Shown: in pieces, positions 40,913-42,049 of the stretch | Numbering within the stretch: the first letter of the stretch is position 1 | Layout: each line of letters begins with the position of its first letter | Assembly (NCBI GenBank): GCA_052289195.1 | Contig: DAWAJD010000020.1 | Span: 1 to 42,049 of the forward strand | Source of the DNA: UBA4644 sp900555855 | GTDB lineage: Bacteria > Bacillota > Clostridia > Oscillospirales > Butyricicoccaceae | Length of the DNA stretch: 42,049 nt | Reading direction: 5' to 3' | Notes under the pieces: generated by a model | What the model was told of the DNA's origin: nothing | Databases searched by the model: none | Seen by the model: only the letters and a program-made list of their open reading frames with translations | Translations under genes and position numbers: made by a program

Positions 40913-42049
40913 TCATTTCGCCGGCTGCTTGCTGGCGGCGGCGATCTCGTCGATCATATCCTTATGCTTCGTGGAAACGACGGCCTTGATGACCAGCAGC
41001 GTGCCGATCATCAGCGCGATGGCGATGGCCAGGCAGATGATCCAGTTCTGGATCAGGCCGGCAATGATGAAGCAGACGAAGGAGACAATGGCCACGGTGA
41101 CGGCGTAGGGGAACTGCGTGAACACATGGTTCAAATGGAAGCAGTGGGCGCCGGCAGAGGCCATGATGGTGGTATCGGAGATGGGGGAGCAGTGGTCGCC
41201 CATAACGCCGCCGGCACAGGCCGCAGCCAGACCGATGGTGCAGAGGATGGGATCCACATCATAATTGAAGACATTGACCACGATGGGGGCCATGATGCCG
41301 ATGGTGCCCCAGGAGGTGCCGGTGGCGAAGCCGATAGCGCAGCCAATGATGAAGATGATGGCGGGCAGGAAGAGCTTCAGCTCGCCTGCGCCGGCCATGG
41401 CTTCCTTGACGAACTCCGCAGAATACATAGCGTTGCGGGTGAAGGAGCACAAGGTCCAGGCGAAGGTCAGGATCAGAATGGGGGCGATCATCTGGATAAA
41501 GCCCTTGGGGACGGATTCAAAGCTCTTGTCAAAGTCGATGGAGCCACGGATCCAGAAATACAGGAAGGTGAACACCAGACCGATCAGACCGCCGATGGAC
41601 AGACCCACAGCAGCATCTGCATCGGAGAAGGAGCTGACAAAGTCGTTGCCATCGAAGTAGCCGCCGGAATAGATCATACCAATGATGCAGGCCACGATCA
41701 GAACCACTACAGGCAGCACCAGATCCAATACGGAGGATTTACCCTTGGCGGGCTTCTCATAATCGTCCGCGCCTTCGAAGGGACGCTCTTCTGTGGTGAA
41801 CAGATCGCCCTTGACCTGGGCGTTGTATTCATGCTTCAGCATGGGTCCATAGTCCAGATTCAGCAGGGAGGTGACAACGATCATGACCAGCGTCAGCAAG
41901 CAGTAGTAGTTATAGGGGATCTGCTTGATGAACATATCAAAGCCATTGACTGTAGAAGAGGTAACATAGCCGGAAACGGCGGCGGCCCAGGAGGACACGG
42001 GAGCGATCATGCACACCGGAGCGGCAGTCGCGTCGATGATGTAGGCCAG
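40913..42049 (-). CDS. NhaC-type Na+/H+ antiporter family transporter (C-terminal part, 5' end outside the window)
   Basis: The frame stays open through the last base of the window, so at least 378 residues are visible and the N-terminus is missing. The first visible residues 'YIIDATAAPVCMIAPVSSWA' match the conserved membrane motif of NhaC and related carriers. Further signatures are 'FATGTSWGTIGIMAPI' and 'GGVMGDHCSPISDTTIMAS', typical of this ion-transporter superfamily. About eight membrane segments are visible. Family members exchange Na+ for H+ or carry organic acids or amino acids with Na+; the substrate is not certain. A soluble loop rich in charge ('TTEERPFEGADDYEKPAKGK') interrupts the helices. 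Confidence 0.88.
   Translation of the reverse strand: MAYIIDATAAPVCMIAPVSSWAAAVSGYVTSSTVNGFDMFIKQIPYNYYCLLTLVMIVVTSLLNLDYGPMLKHEYNAQVKGDLFTTEERPFEGADDYEKPAKGKSSVLDLVLPVVVLIVACIIGMIYSGGYFDGNDFVSSFSDADAAVGLSIGGLIGLVFTFLYFWIRGSIDFDKSFESVPKGFIQMIAPILILTFAWTLCSFTRNAMYSAEFVKEAMAGAGELKLFLPAIIFIIGCAIGFATGTSWGTIGIMAPIVVNVFNYDVDPILCTIGLAAACAGGVMGDHCSPISDTTIMASAGAHCFHLNHVFTQFPYAVTVAIVSFVCFIIAGLIQNWIICLAIAIALMIGTLLVIKAVVSTKHKDMIDEIAAASKQPAK

Overview
The window reads as ordinary chromosome from a GC-rich (roughly 60% by eye), endospore-forming Clostridia-type Firmicute. The gene content and style suggest an Oscillospiraceae-like gut bacterium, but this is an inference with no rRNA or marker alignment behind it. 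The support is a nutrient-germinant receptor operon of GerA type, a SipL-like spore coat morphogenetic protein, a SpoVB-like flippase, a PASTA-kinase/rsgA pair, a dgt-dnaG-rpoD operon and a murB-ydcF-rapZ-yvcK-whiA-dnaE-pcrA run. No insertion sequence, prophage, CRISPR array or rRNA is visible. One tRNA (Pro, GGG) is present.

Layout. 1-1.3 kb: tail of a PASTA Ser/Thr kinase overlapping rsgA. 1.3-3.7 kb: a secreted leucine-rich-repeat protein with its own promoter and terminator. 3.7-7.3 kb: sipL, a NagD-like HAD phosphatase and a P1-family peptidase. 7.3-8.9 kb (minus): spoVB-like gene. 8.9-9.1 kb: tRNA-Pro. 9.1-10.3 kb (minus): orphan BMP-family lipoprotein. 10.6-14.2 kb: gerA-type operon (A-C-B order). 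14.2-16.0 kb: dapA, ridA and a small MGMT-domain protein. 16.1-19.8 kb (minus): MATE exporter, M3 peptidase and a small papain-like peptidase, divergent from a LysR regulator. 20.9-25.7 kb: metallophosphoesterase, dgt, dnaG, rpoD. 25.9-29.2 kb: glutamate dehydrogenase, L-serine dehydratase beta and alpha (alpha broken by a 10-N gap), GNAT. 29.4-39.9 kb: murB to pcrA. 40.0-40.8 kb: second NagD-like HAD. 40.9 kb to the end (minus): partial NhaC-type antiporter.

Sporulation runs through the first third. sipL and the spoVB-like gene each have a close match to a sigma-E promoter, with the same -35 element, the same 14-bp spacer and a near-identical -10. The spoVB promoter sits so close to the start codon that the transcript should be leaderless or nearly so. 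The germinant receptor operon is followed by dapA, whose product lies upstream of dipicolinate, and dapA has an unusual control region with two inverted repeats.

Most of the window is conserved housekeeping or lineage-typical sporulation DNA. I found no convincing new multi-gene system. The most interesting items are regulatory: the paired sigma-E promoters and probable leaderless spoVB, the LysR-divergent exporter/peptidase operon with an operator over its promoter, a gdh promoter nested in the rpoD terminator, the dapA control region, and a likely artefactual assembly gap in sdaAA.
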